Assembly (NCBI GenBank): GCA_024734555.1 | Contig: JANPWX010000336.1 | Coordinates: forward strand, 744,001-808,000 | Length of the DNA: 64,000 nucleotides | Source: Trochalopteron elliotii | Taxonomy: Eukaryota; Chordata; Aves; Passeriformes; Leiothrichidae | Reading direction: 5' to 3' | Shown here: piece by piece, positions 50,932-62,755 of the stretch | How positions within the stretch are numbered: position 1 is the first letter of the stretch | Layout of the letters: the number at the start of each line of letters is the position of its first letter | Program-made: the position numbers and the translations under genes | Notes under the pieces: model-generated | The model's database searches: none | The model's input: only the letters and a program-made list of their open reading frames with translations | Told to the model about the DNA's origin: nothing

Positions 50932-53900
50932 CATCTTCTGCCAACTGGAAGAGCTGGGGCATCTCACCTTGCAGTCCCAGAGCCACTGGCAAGGCAGGAT
51001 GCAGGAGCCAGAGGGTTGCTCTGGTTCCCTTGGAATGGGGCTGGCACCCAGGGGACTCTGGATCTGCCATGGCACTGTGATCATGGGACCTGGCCTGGCC
51101 ACCAGATCATCCAAGACAGAGAGGGGAATATAGACTGCTCCCCCAGCCCAGCTCAGACAAACACAACCCACTTTGTATATGCAGTTATACAACCTAATGA
51201 GCCTTCCTGCTCTGCTTCAACACCAATTTTCCTTTTAGCTACTTCAGAAAGGAGGTGGCATTGCACACAAAGTCCTTCAGCTGCTTACCAAGTCCCTAGA
51301 GGAGCAGGTATTTTTCCATGCATCTTTAAAGTAATGTTAATTACATTATATACAGTTGCAAATATACACAGGGGACAATAGTGTACCTTTTAATTAAGCA
51401 TTACTATTGCTCCCACTGTCTCTTACTCTCATTCTCATCAGAGGATGAGGAAACAAGGTGCTCTCACAGCTTGTCAAGCCTGCCCTGCTGCCATGCTGCA
51501 GCACATGAGCCTCTGGGTCTGAGCCCCTCCAGGTGCCTGTCCCTGCCTGACACAGAGCACCGACCTTTATGCTGCTATTTAAAAAATGTTATTCTCTCAG
51601 ACAAGGAAAAAAACACAGCATGGCATCTCAAAAATATTTCCTGGGAATGGTTGGCTGAAAGGGGGACAGTCTTTCACCCAATGCCCCTCATCTATCAACA
51701 CTCATTGACTCACCTTACCAAAACATACACCAAACCCACAGTTCTCACCCCCTCTGCTCTTTGCTGTGCTCACCAGCTCTCATTCAGCCCATGGTGCCTG
51801 TAAATCACAAGCATTTTTACTCATCTGGGACTAAATTGTAAGAACAACTTAAAAGGGTGTTCAACACAGACAGTAAATACTATAAATCCCACAGTGAACC
51901 TATGCAGTCATACATAAATTAAATGAGATCATGAAAATTGATTTGTAAATGCACATAGGCAAAACAATTTTTTCAGGGATTGCTCCTGTAATTCCTTTAT
52001 CGGATTGGAGAGTATCTGTTATCCACCATTGTTGCTTTAAATTTGTTAAATCAAATGCCTACAACAGATCTAAGAATGGGTTATAAAGCCAAAATTAGGT
52101 AAATTTTACTTTAAAAAAAAGTCAGACTACTTAACAGTGCACGCCTTACATGGAGGTCAAGCCACTCCTTAACTGTATTTCAGCTTCTCCCCTCCACATG
52201 CTGCTGTAACACACAGAGCCACAAGAACAGCCCATGATGATTTAGCTCTTCCATGCTGATAAACTAGAAAAATTGTTCTCCATTTTATTGATTTGAAGCA
52301 GTTTTAGTCTGAACTACAGATACAGTGGGGTGGTGAGTCCAAGTTAACTGTTCCATTAAGAAAAGTAACTTAAGAAGCCTGTAAGAACAAAGGACCAAAT
52401 GAATTTATCACAATTGTGCTTGAGATGAACAAAATAAACATCTTTTCAAGTAAAACACTGTACACCCTCTTTATTCAGTGTGTGTTTGTGCAACGAGGGT
52501 ACAAGTTCTGTATGAGAGTGTCACAGAGAGCTCTGCACACCAAGACCACAGGCACTGCAGGACTGATGATAACAGGCTCCAGTGGGTGTATTATGCTCAA
52601 CAAATCCAACTCTGCATCTCACCTAGGTCCAAGGGACTCAAGTGATTTAAAAAAAAAAAAAATAATAATCAAACTTCTCCTAAGCCATCCCACCCTCACA
52701 GGACTGTGCATGGGTGGAGGAGGTATGCACATACAATGGATAATTTAACTTAGGGTTAGCACACTCAAACTGAGCACGTTTCTGCTCAGCAGAGAGGCTC
52801 TCAGGCTGGCCCTGTCACAGCACACTGCCCTTCAGCTGGGGGGGAGCATCTGGAAAACATGCAGAGTGCATTAGTGTTCCATGATCAGTGGAAATGGTAA
52901 AACAAACCGGGACCAGTGGAAGTCCATTTACATTTTTATATTTCAAGAGGTAACGCTGGCTCGTTTATCTTCCTCCTAATGAAAAGGGAATCAGGCTCAC
53001 ACTAACTCAGTTAAGTGACACAGCCTAAGGTAGTGCATGGAGCAAGTGCTGTCAGATGAAGTGCAGGAAGGAGAGGGTGCTGGAATGTGAGCTGGTGCTC
53101 CAGCCTCCCTCCTCTCCTCGCTTGCAATATCCATGCATGGTTTGGGGGCAGCAGAGCCTGTTACTGCAAGACAAATTCAGAGCTAAAAGGATATGGCAGC
53201 CCTCCACACTGTAGTCTGATTGCATTAGACTGAGCACGGCGCAAGAAATAAATATTTAGACAGGGTAGATGGCACCCTGAACACATCCAAGTGTCAGCTC
53301 TGTTCTCTGATGAGTGAAAAGCACCCTCCTCTTCCTGTGCCCACTGCCTCATCCAGATGGTGTGCAGGCAGAGCCCCTCTGCCTCGTTCCTAGACAGCTA
53401 AAAACCACAGCCAATCTGCCACGTTATTTCTGTCTCCCTGAGCTGGCTCATCCATCACTGCCAGTGCATCAACTGCTCTACACACTCCTTGCTGCTGCTG
53501 CTGTTTACGAGTAGGAAGGAAAGGGAAAATCTCCAAGCCCTGCATTACAACCAAGCTTTAGTTGCACAGGAGGCAATTAAGAAATTCGGGAGCTTCCAAC
53601 TTCCCAGGAGGTAATGGACTTAATTAAACTTAAAGCAGTTCATTTGAAGAGGGTGGTGTGACCCTCTTTCTGCCAGACTCCGGGCCCATGGAAACCCCTC
53701 ACTGGTAGCTGTGTTCGCTCGGAGTATTAGGATAAATGTTTTCATATGCAAATCGGGCAGCATTCCTCAGTGCCCTGCCTACAGAGCGGCTTTATTGCTT
53801 CTCCCACACAGTTGTGCCCAGCAAACAACAAAAGGCAACCTGTGTTTATAGGGCACTGGCCTGACATTCAAGAAATCTGTGCTCAAAATACTCAGCTGTG

Positions 53901-54319
53901 CCAAATGTCAGCAATGTGATGTGGGAGGTCAAACACTGCTCTGTCTCACAGTTCCCCCATCAGGAAAAATGGAAACAATTTGTACTTCTCTCTCACTTAG
54001 CCTGTACAAACCCATGAAGTTTTCAGAACGGGGACAGGCTCAAATTACACAGAAGCACAATTTACTCAGAAGCACAAATTTTACACAAATTACTCAGAAG
54101 CACAGCCCTAAACACCCTGTCCACATTGTCACTGCCATCTCACACACGGAGAAGAGAAAATAAAAAACACTGGGCCAGGTGCTACATCCTCTCCCTCCTG
54201 CTTCTCAGGCTGTCAGAAAACCAACTCACACTGGGTACGTCTGGTCAGTGCCACGGCCAGTCCCAGCCCTGTCTGGGCTTGGCAGCCACCAGCTGCTCTC
54301 TGGCAACCTTGGACGTGGC
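50932..54319. other. Non-coding stretch, no gene seen
   Basis: Unique sequence. An imperfect local duplication of ACTCAGAAGCACAA-type words lies at about 54045-54105, just before the minisatellite. A possible regulatory segment at 53600-53860 is listed separately. Open frames (for example 51381-51803) are unrecognisable. Confidence 0.5.
53600..53860. promoter_or_regulatory. Candidate conserved element with octamer and hairpin
   Basis: A perfect POU octamer ATGCAAAT lies at 53746-53753. An 8-bp inverted repeat (AAGAGGGT at 53647-53654, ACCCTCTT at 53661-53668, 6-base loop) lies upstream, preceded by homeodomain-like CTTAATTAAAC near 53618. CpGs are retained (GTTCGCTCGG, AATCGGG, GAGCGG). There is no repeat and no coding bias. 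Regulatory function is inferred from motifs only. Confidence 0.22.
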
Positions 54320-54832
54320 ACAGAGGCTGTGCCAAGGGGGATGTGGGCAATGGAGGTCCCCTCTGAGGGCACAGAGGCCTTGCCAAGGGGGATGTGGGCA
54401 ATGGAGGTCCCCTCTGAGGGCACAGAGGCTGTGCCAAGGGGGATGTGGGCAATGGAGGTGCCCTCTGAGGGCACAGAGGCTGTGCCAAGGGGGATGTGGG
54501 CAATGGAGGTCCCCTCTGAGGGCACAGAGGCTGTGCCAAGGGGGATGTGGGCAATGGAGGTCCCCTCTGAGGGCACAGAGGCTGTGCTGAGGGGGATGTG
54601 GGCAATGGAGGTGCCCTGTGGTGGCACAGAGGCTGTGCTGAGGGGGATGTGGGCAATGGAGGTGCCCTGTGGTGGCACAGAGGCTGTGCTGAGGGGGATG
54701 TGGGCAATGGAGGTGCCCTGTGGTGGCACAGAGGCTGTGCTGAGGGGGATGTGGGCAATGGAGGTNAATGGAGGTCCCCTCTGAGGGCACAGAGGCTTTG
54801 CTGAGGGGGATGTGGGCAATGGAAGTACATCC
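54320..54832. repeat. 51-bp minisatellite, about ten units, with gap
   Basis: Units start at 54320, 54371, 54422, 54473, 54524, 54575, 54626, 54677, 54728 and, after a break, 54789. Units 1-5 are of one type (GCCAAGG… and CCCTCTGAGGG). Units 6-9 are another (GCTGAGG… and CCCTGTGGTGG, with unit 9 cut by the gap). Unit 10 is mixed and decays after ATGGAAGTAC. The break holds one N at 54766 with AATGGAGGT repeated on both sides, so the assembly did not resolve the array. Because 51 is a multiple of 3, frames of about 180-213 codons stay open on both strands; these are not taken as genes. Confidence 0.95.
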
Positions 54833-57800
54833 CTTGGTGAAATGTTTGACCCAATTACAGCTCCAACAGCAGAACCAGAGGAATAAAATTTAAGCTGCCA
54901 GTTTGTGACAGTGGAGCTTCTGCTGGATTCAGACTAATTGCCCACCATTACCTCTAATTGGTGCACATTCTCCAACGCAGGGAGAACCTCTATTTGTTTT
55001 AGTAGAAGCAACCAAAGCTTCAAGGGGTGAAGCACCAACAAGCACAGTCCCTATAGTAACATTAGAGCAAGTACAGAGTCCCCAGAGATGCTACATCAGA
55101 GCCAGCCATGTTCCTGCTCCACTCACCCTGTGGAGGGCTTCATCAGAAAATGCAGCAGTAACTTGGATCTCCCAAAAATATCAACTGTGGTGGGGAATCA
55201 GCCAAGTGAACAGCTAAACATGTCATCCAGTGATGCAGGTGAAGCCCAGAATGCTCAGGGCAGAGGATTGCCCAGAAAAGCACCAGAGAAGGGTGCTCAA
55301 GTGACCAAACAACTTCTTGTGCTACAGGGTGTATTAAGAAGATGCCATTAAAAAAAAAATAAACAAAAACAAATCACAAACTGTAAAGGACACTAACAAG
55401 GCACGTGGACAGGGATTTTCATGAGGCATCCTCCCCGTCTTAACATGACACAGCCTGAAATGAAAGCTGACAGCAAAAGGGGAGGAAAAATTATCACAGT
55501 GATACAACCTGAGGTTGTAGCTGCCCAGGTCCTGTTCTGACATCTGAAAAAGCACTGGCCCACAACACTGAACCAAGACAACTTAATTGCTGTTTCATGA
55601 TAATTACTGCTGGTTGGCTGTCCTTCCTTTAATACACATTAGCCCATCTGAGCTGTTCAAGGTTCTGTTTGCAATCTCTAGCACCATCCCATTATATCTT
55701 AGCTAGAACAGGGTCATCCCAAAAAACATGGCAGAACAGCAGGATCAAGCAGTGCTGAAAACAGTGGAATGAAGCACCCAGAATCCATAATCATTTCTTC
55801 TGTGCTGCTTTTGAACATTGCTGAACTTTCCTGGCTACTGTTCAAGCATTCTTGCTGCTCGGCCACTGCTATTCAAGAGGCCAAGGCTCTGTGGTGGAAA
55901 GCAGAAAATACTATAAAAAAGAAAAAAAAAAAAAAAAAAAAAGAGGACAGTAAAGTTTAAGTGCATCAAGAAGAAAAAAAAAAGGAACTGAACCAAAAGA
56001 CACCAACAAGATTTGTAAAGGTGAAGGAACACTGTAAACAGAAGCACAGTGTTCTCCTAAATTAACAGTGTGGCTTCTTGCACCTGGTAGAGTGCACTGC
56101 AGAAACCCACCAGTTCACATCCCTTCCCAGCAGCAGCAGCAAGACATGGCCAGCACAAAATTTACTTTTGTTATGGGAAACCCAATGCAATGGTCCAAAA
56201 ATCCTTTGGAGAAAGGATTTGGAGAAAGGCAGCAAGGTTCCATGGATTCTTTGGTTTGACCCACTGTTCTAACAGGGTTCCTACTCCACACAAGTAAAGC
56301 ACAGTGGACTGGCAGCACCAGTGGACGTCTGAGTGATGAGGAGTCTCCAGACAGTCATTACTTCTGAGGGATGCACCTTCTGTGTGCCATTACACAGGAC
56401 AGTGAACTGAATTCTCACCAGGGAAACAGGAAAGTTGCCTCTTCTTGGCCAATAAATTGCAGCTAATTGCTCAAGTTGCCAGGAATCGAGGCACATTCTA
56501 CACATCAGTTTTATGCACCTTAAATACACAGGGACACGTAGGAAGTTGTGTGTAAACCTGTAACACAGCAGTAGAGGAAACAAAGAGAAATGACTAATTT
56601 ATTCTAATAAATTCATTCAAGCCAAGCAGGTAGCTGCCAATTGCTCTGCTTAAAAAGCTCCTATTAACAGTGGCAGTTTTTCATGTGAAGTGTTTTGATT
56701 GTGACTATGCACACTGTCACCTGAATTACTGCAAAGATGAAACTATTGATTTTGCCAGTGTCTGCGTGCAAGGAAGAAAAAAAACCTTAGGCCTTCTTTC
56801 TTTCAGTCCGTCCCTACTCTCCCAAGCACTACAGAAGTGTTTCAGAGCACTGAAGTCCTCTTCAGTCTTGATTAAACCTTTTATTCAGTGAAGTCCCCAA
56901 GATTTTTGGTGAGAGCACTTTCCCTGCATTGCGTTCTGCCTTCAAAGGGTTGCACGAGGCAATGTCTGAGAAACTCTCCAGTGGCCTTGCAAGTCCCAGC
57001 ACGTGCCAGGATGTCACTTTACAGCAGACACAACTCAATCCCACATTTTCAAATGCTTTAACTCAGGTGGGGTGCTTCCCTGCTATTGTTTTCCTTTACT
57101 GACTGAGGTTGGAACAAGCACAAATCACCAAGCAAGGTGCCTGACAAGGCCACATCTTCCAGTTCGCTCTCAAAGCAGTTCAATATAAAGCAAATTTGAC
57201 AAAACGACAGTGGGAAATCTGAAACTCATCCCCCAGGTACATCACAGATGCAGGAAACATTCAAGGACGAATTTCTGACAAAACAGTTCTGCAGTTCTGC
57301 CTCCTGTTTGGCTGTAGATTTCAACAGTTGTCTGCAGAACTGCTGCAGGGCTGCTGGAGCAGGAGGCTTCGAAGCTACCAAGCCAGAGGGAAGGCTGAAT
57401 GAGTACCTGAGCAAAAGGCACGGATGTATTTCTTGCCTAAGGCCCACTTGAGCCCTCCAGCTGCCTTGTTTGTCCAGCTCTTTGCCTCCTCTGAGGCACT
57501 GGAGGCAGTGTCTGTCCCCATGGGGCTACAAGCATATTAAAGAGCAAGAGACAAATTACTAACTAGTGTTAATCCTCCTTACCTGCTTACAGTTAAGGAG
57601 GGTTTGCTTTAGAGAGATAAAAGGAGTTCCTTTAAGCACATCTATGACTGAGATCTGTTGCCTCAGACTTGATCTTGATGATCAAAATCCCTAAAATGTA
57701 AGGACAGACTAGGGACACGGAAATGCAAAACCTGGTCAGAGGCTCGTTTACAAGGATGCTTTCTTCAAACCATCACTGGCCCCAATTAGCCCACAGGCAG

Positions 57801-58860
57801 AGGAAATGCCTTCAGAGAACACATTCTTTTATCCCTGCCTCCAAAGGAGCACGATTAAAAGAGTTCAGGGTATCTTTGCCACAGTGGGAGCATCAAGTCA
57901 AATGTGAAATAAGCAGGGAAGGCAAGCGGATCACTTCTTTCCCCCGAGAGAAAACGATGCATGCTGACAGGCTGATAAAACCACTAAAACCTGATCCTGC
58001 TCATCACATGGCAGGGTCAAACAAATCCCATGCAAATCTCTGCAGTGCTTTCCACAGGCTGCACAACAGGCAAAGCAACACCAGGTGAGCATTAAAAGGA
58101 GAAATTAACTCTCCAACACTGTACTAAACACTGCAAATACTTTGGAAATCTTTGAAACAGATTTTCCCCACCCAAGTCTTTAGGGCCGAAAATCCCTCCC
58201 CCAAGAAGTGAGCTTTAAATACCACACAAGAATTCAAAGAGGGGATAAAATCACCATGAAACACTGAGTAAAGACACTTCAGAGGGAGATGTTTCATTGG
58301 TGGGACTGAACTTTCCCATGGCACTGATGACCACAGGAATATTCAGGCAGAGGTCTTCACTGCCTGGATGGAGACAGAGCCTGTCCTCCTGGGTAACATC
58401 TCTACAGAAACAGTATTTCTGCTCTGGTTCAGATGCTGACATTTACAAAGAGGCTCAGAGGGAGGCTGCCCACCCCTGCCAGCCTGCTCAGGCACATGGG
58501 TTGGGTCTCTGTTTGCCCCTTTACTTCTGGCTGAGACACAGGTGCTGGGGATCTCTGGCCCCATCCACACCACACTGCAGGTCTGAGCAGCCCCAGCCCA
58601 CAAACACCTGAGGTGTCTGTGCCAAAACTCATGGCAGCAGTGCCTGGCTGCTGCTGGGAGAGGGAGAACATGGCTGCAGTGCCTCCCTGCCTGGGAGGTG
58701 CTAACCCAGTGCCCTTCCATAGCTCAGTTTTGCCAAGCGTAGGTGATAATTTTTGGCATTCCCCTTCATCTGGCCCTCACTGTACACAGCTTGTTCCCAT
58801 GCTGCTGCTCTCCCAAACCTCCTTTTAACTTGCTTCCACAGTGTCCAGTAGTGGAGTGCA
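54833..58860. other. Mostly unique sequence, no gene supported
   Basis: It contains an A-rich tract (55915-55944). Cysteine-rich open frames at 56670-56891 and 57248-57451 (plus) are short and unrecognised; the second is also open on the minus strand at 57226-57447. An 8-bp inverted repeat (CCTCCTTA at 57574-57581, TAAGGAGG at 57594-57601) is present. GC rises after 58400. Confidence 0.45.
55915..55944. repeat. Poly(A) tract
   Basis: About 30 bases of A with one G near the start. No retrogene body was recognised upstream. Confidence 0.75.
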
Positions 58861-58956
58861 CTGGGTCTGGCTGAGCTGGAGTTAATTTTTCCCACAGAAG
58901 CCCTCACAGTGCTGTGCTTTGGTAGCTGGGAAGGTGTTGGCACAGCACAGGGGCGG
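58861..58956 (+). mobile_element. Fragment resembling a bird ERVL-type LTR
   Basis: Words such as TCTGGCTGAGCTGGAGTTAA, then CCCACAGAAGCC, GTGCTGTGCTTTGG and GGGAAGGTGTTGG, in that order, resemble the 5' part of abundant ERVL-type LTRs in bird genomes. The resemblance is from memory of the family style, not from a search. Similarity appears to fade after about 58956, so this is a truncated relic with no viral genes. Confidence 0.45.
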
Positions 58957-60265
58957 AACACAAAGCTGTCACATGTCTCAGGGACATGGACTCCCTGAAC
59001 CATGCGTGCAGGGTGGCCCATGGGACACTGGCAGGCTCCACACAAACCATCCTGTCCCCTCAGCACAGCTCTGGGGCACTGACCACCGTGGGAGTACCTG
59101 CAGGGTATCCAGGATCCAAAAGCCCCAGCCAGGCATCAGATAGCCAAATACTGCAGGCAGAATTTGCCCCCAGGATTAGCCAGATTGTCTAGACTCTGTG
59201 CCTCTTGTTTTTTGGCTCAACTCCCAACTAATCCACGATGTGTTTGGGATGGAGATCACCTCCTCCTGCACAAAGATCCCACATCTCAGGGCGCATCACT
59301 GCTATTTTTAAAACAGATGATAAATTGTATTTTGAACTCTGTGCATTTACCCTACCATAGTGCCAAAGCTACCCTTGACTTGCTAAACTACCAAATATGT
59401 GACCTCTGCAGACAGGCACCACCCATCATCAGGTCTGCAATGAAGAACCAGCCCATCCACGAGATTTCAGACTGCAGCTCTGCAAGGAGCAGCAGGCAGG
59501 GAAAAAGCAACCCCTCACAGTGGAAGTCACAGCTCTGCTGTAATCTGTGACACACACTCAATTTTCAAGGAACCAAAGTGGCTGTGAAGGCTGAAAGACA
59601 AGGCCTGCAGCTCAGTTGGAAGGGCTGAAGTACTCGGATGAGAAAGCCCATATGCATCGCAGGGTTCCTCGGACTGCTCTAATTTTTCATAGTCAGGCTG
59701 CTGGGCAAACTGGACATTGTCACTTTGTGCACAAGCTGCCAGGGCAGGCTGTGTGCTTGGCCAGCTCCTCAGCACAAGCAAAATGGCACTGCCCAGGCAA
59801 GAATCAACAAAGAACAATTTTAAATGGGATTTTCTCTTGAAGAGAGAAGGTTCTCTCAGTGCCCTGAGTGCACCAGCATGGAGTGCTCCTGCCTCTTCCC
59901 CTCAGGTGGCCTTGCTAGGAGGAATGGGCACGAGCATCCTCCTTTTGGGCAGATGCAAAGCTGCAGGAGAGGACAAGAAGAAACCTCCCCTGAGCTCTTT
60001 ATAAACAGGTCCCATCAAATCCTTTCCCAGTTTACCTAACCTCCCTAAAAATCCTTTTTTATCCACACCCCCAGTGCTCTGTAGCAACACGGCATAGAAC
60101 TAATAAAAAACAACAAAAACCCCCACATTTCAATTAACTTTTTATGACTTCTTGAAAACCATCTGTGTAATTTTGCAGCATTTCCTTTTAATCCCACTGA
60201 CAGAATTATGTTCATCTGCCTGAAACACTGCATTTGTTGTGACTATCACAAGACCTCATTTAGTG

Positions 60266-60296
60266 GACGTCACGGCCCATTACCTATTTTTAATAG
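60266..60296. promoter_or_regulatory. CRE-like and MEF2-like motifs side by side
   Basis: GACGTCAC at 60266-60273 is close to the CREB/ATF site TGACGTCA. CTATTTTTAATAG at 60284-60296 fits the MEF2 consensus on both strands. Ten bases separate them. Such pairs occur in activity- or muscle-dependent enhancers, but the call is motif-based. Confidence 0.28.
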
Positions 60297-61716
60297 GGAG
60301 CCACTGTCTCTCTCCAGTCTGTGTGTGCTGCAGCAGACACTGCAACTCCAGCCCCACAGCTCCTGCCCACCAAAGCAGCACAGAATAAGGAGGCTTTGCT
60401 TGTACACCTGGGTACAGGTGTTTTGGAGCCCTGTCCCCTCGTTGCTTCATCCCAATGAAAGTTGGAGTGAAAACTTCATTTAGCAGAGATGTCTAGAAGG
60501 GGCTGCTTTGAATTTTCAGTCTTCTGGTGGGTTTTTAGTCTTTACAAGAGGCTAAGAGCAAGACAATAGTTTTGAAAGAGTATTAGTGGGGCAATTGCAC
60601 AGAGCTGGTCCATCAGCTCCAAGAGGCATTTTGAGCACAGTTAAAGAACAGGGATGGCAAAACCACCACTGCTCAAAATCCAACCTTCAGCTGACAGGAG
60701 GAGTTAAAGACTTGAGCAGGTTATGCCTGTCCCCAAGGCTCCCTGACACCCTCCTCTCACATCAGGTCTCTCTCAATCTGCCTGTCAGAGTAAATACCAG
60801 AATGATTCTCTCAAGTGTCTGTCTCTCCCCCACTGTCATAATGACACGAAGGGCTTACTCACCAACAACTGGGTAGCAGTTATGTTGCACTGTGTAAATA
60901 TTTGAAATGGAGATTTCTTGGGAAAGTGAGGGGTTGGGGTTATTTTCTTTCTACGAATCCAAATACTGTCAGTATGGTACGTGATAAAAAAAAAAAGTGA
61001 TAAAAAATTCATAACAGCCCCTCCAGGCTAGAAGAGCGGCTGCTTGTTGTATTTACTAAGCCACTGCCTGGGAGCCTAAAGCCTGATTTCACACCAATCC
61101 ACTCATTAAACATCTAGATCAACATTGTAGAGATTAGGGTGAAATGTAAACAGCAACAGATCTGCTGCAGGGATCACAGCACAAAGGAAGCAAAAGCCCC
61201 ACATGTGGGGTTTTTTTCTGAAAAATCCTCCTTTCAGCAGCACCAATAAGCACCTTGCTCCTCCTTACTGTGTTCTCCCTCACCTGCTTCACTCCCCCAG
61301 GTTTTGCTAAGGGATCAACAACCCAGACTAAAGCATCAGAGCTGATTGGTGGCATGATTTTCATGAATCCACAATCTCATTTATCCCACGGTGCTCTCCT
61401 GGGAAAAAAAACCACACCATTCTATTGACTGTTTCTTGAGCAGTTTCCTTTGCTAAAGAGGAAGGATTGCTCACTGAAAGAGGAGTTCTTTGTGGTCTCC
61501 CCTGTGTATGTTTTCTCCATCTTAATGAGATTACACAGGAAAGGTTAAAACTAATATCAGAGATACCAATTGCTCAAAATCATGATCTGATAGGGAGAGA
61601 TTATCACTCTGAAATGGCTCATTTAAAAGGAGGCAGCTAATAGCTACACTTAAACCCTGGAAAATCATTCAGAATATATAGTATCCCCACACTTACAATA
61701 TGCTATTTTGGTAAAT

Positions 61717-61810
61717 AAAAAAAAAAATTAAAAAACCAAACCACAAAACCCAAAAAAAGAACAACAACAAAAAAATGAAAATAATCCAAGACAAAACAAA
61801 AAAAACAACC
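61717..61810. repeat. A-rich low-complexity tract
   Basis: Runs of A broken by C, T and G (AAACCAAACC and AACAACAACAAA types) over about 95 bases. Confidence 0.7.
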
Positions 61811-62281
61811 TCAGCCTGCAGCTACTCGGTTGGAGGTTCAAAGGGTATCACTACTCTGTCTTACATTCATGGATTCATAGCTCTGTGCTTTTAAAGGTGT
61901 TTGTGTTTGGTTTTTTTTCCCTCCTCCATATTACTGCCTGGAAGACTACAAAAAGTGTAGGAAAAACCAGCCTGGCCAAAATGCTTACACAGAAAAGAGA
62001 GAGAGGCCTTCTATACCCCAGGATCTACAGGACACTCATGCCCTCCTTTGCAGAGAGAGGCCATCCCTGTATAACTTTTGCATGTCTTTGCTCATGCAAG
62101 AGGAGAGAGGAAATGTTATTTCCATTGCAAGAATAGCTACACACTTGATGGAAGATCATGGCTCTTCTGTGTCAAGTGCACACAAATACAGTCCTGCCTT
62201 GGAGAACCTAAAGTCTAACTGTGGGACTCACAGGTTGTAAGCAAGACCTTGACAGGAAGGGATCAAAACCTGAACAAAAAT

Positions 62282-62755
62282 CTGCCCCATCAGAGACTGA
62301 ACAGAGCTAGAGAATAAAGCAGATATTTATTGAAAGGCCTCCAGGATACACCCTGGGCAGGACAAGAGCCTGACCAGGGCTATACCCAAGGTGGACTAAG
62401 AATGGTCATAAAATGGATGACTGGTCATGAGGTCTTAAATTTTATAAGTTTTGGTCCATTTGCATTTTGGGGTTTAATTGTCCAATTACAGCTTCAGGTT
62501 GTGAAGTCCTATCCTTCTTGTTTTCTCTCTTCAGTCCACCATTGTTTGTGCTTTTTGACCTGAAAACCTGTAACCTTTGTCCTTGGTCTCCAGCAGGAAA
62601 AGGATTTGTTTTGTCTCCCTACTCTGTGAAGAGAGCTGAGTGACACTTAATGTGAGACTCAGAGCTGCACCCCTAGGCAGCACAGAACCTGAAAAACATG
62701 AAAGCTGAAACTTAAGGCATCAAGACAAGATAACACAACAGGAGTCTCGTGCCAT
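62282..62755 (-). mobile_element. Solo LTR-like element, family B copy 2
   Basis: Partner of 50459-50931, same orientation, about 474 bases. Minus-strand order is TGGCACGAG… start, TATA-like TTATAAAA near 62450, AATAAA at 62326-62331, and an end near …GATGGGGCA. AAAAAT occurs at 62276-62281 and again at 62756-62761 and could be a 6-bp target duplication, though an A-rich word is weak evidence. No internal viral genes are present. Confidence 0.62.

Larger units (their letters stand above)
58957..62281. other. Non-coding stretch, no gene seen
   Basis: GC-richer to about 60 kb, then AT-leaning. An A-rich stretch lies at 61717-61810. Open frames such as 59164-59550 and 58701-59066 are unrecognised and overlap on opposite strands. 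A MEF2/CRE-like pair at 60266-60296 is listed separately. Confidence 0.5.

Noticed and set aside
54179..54854. Open frames of 180-213 codons on both strands
   Set aside because: They are produced by the 51-bp tandem repeat, whose period is a multiple of three; every frame lacking a stop in one unit stays open. An N interrupts them.
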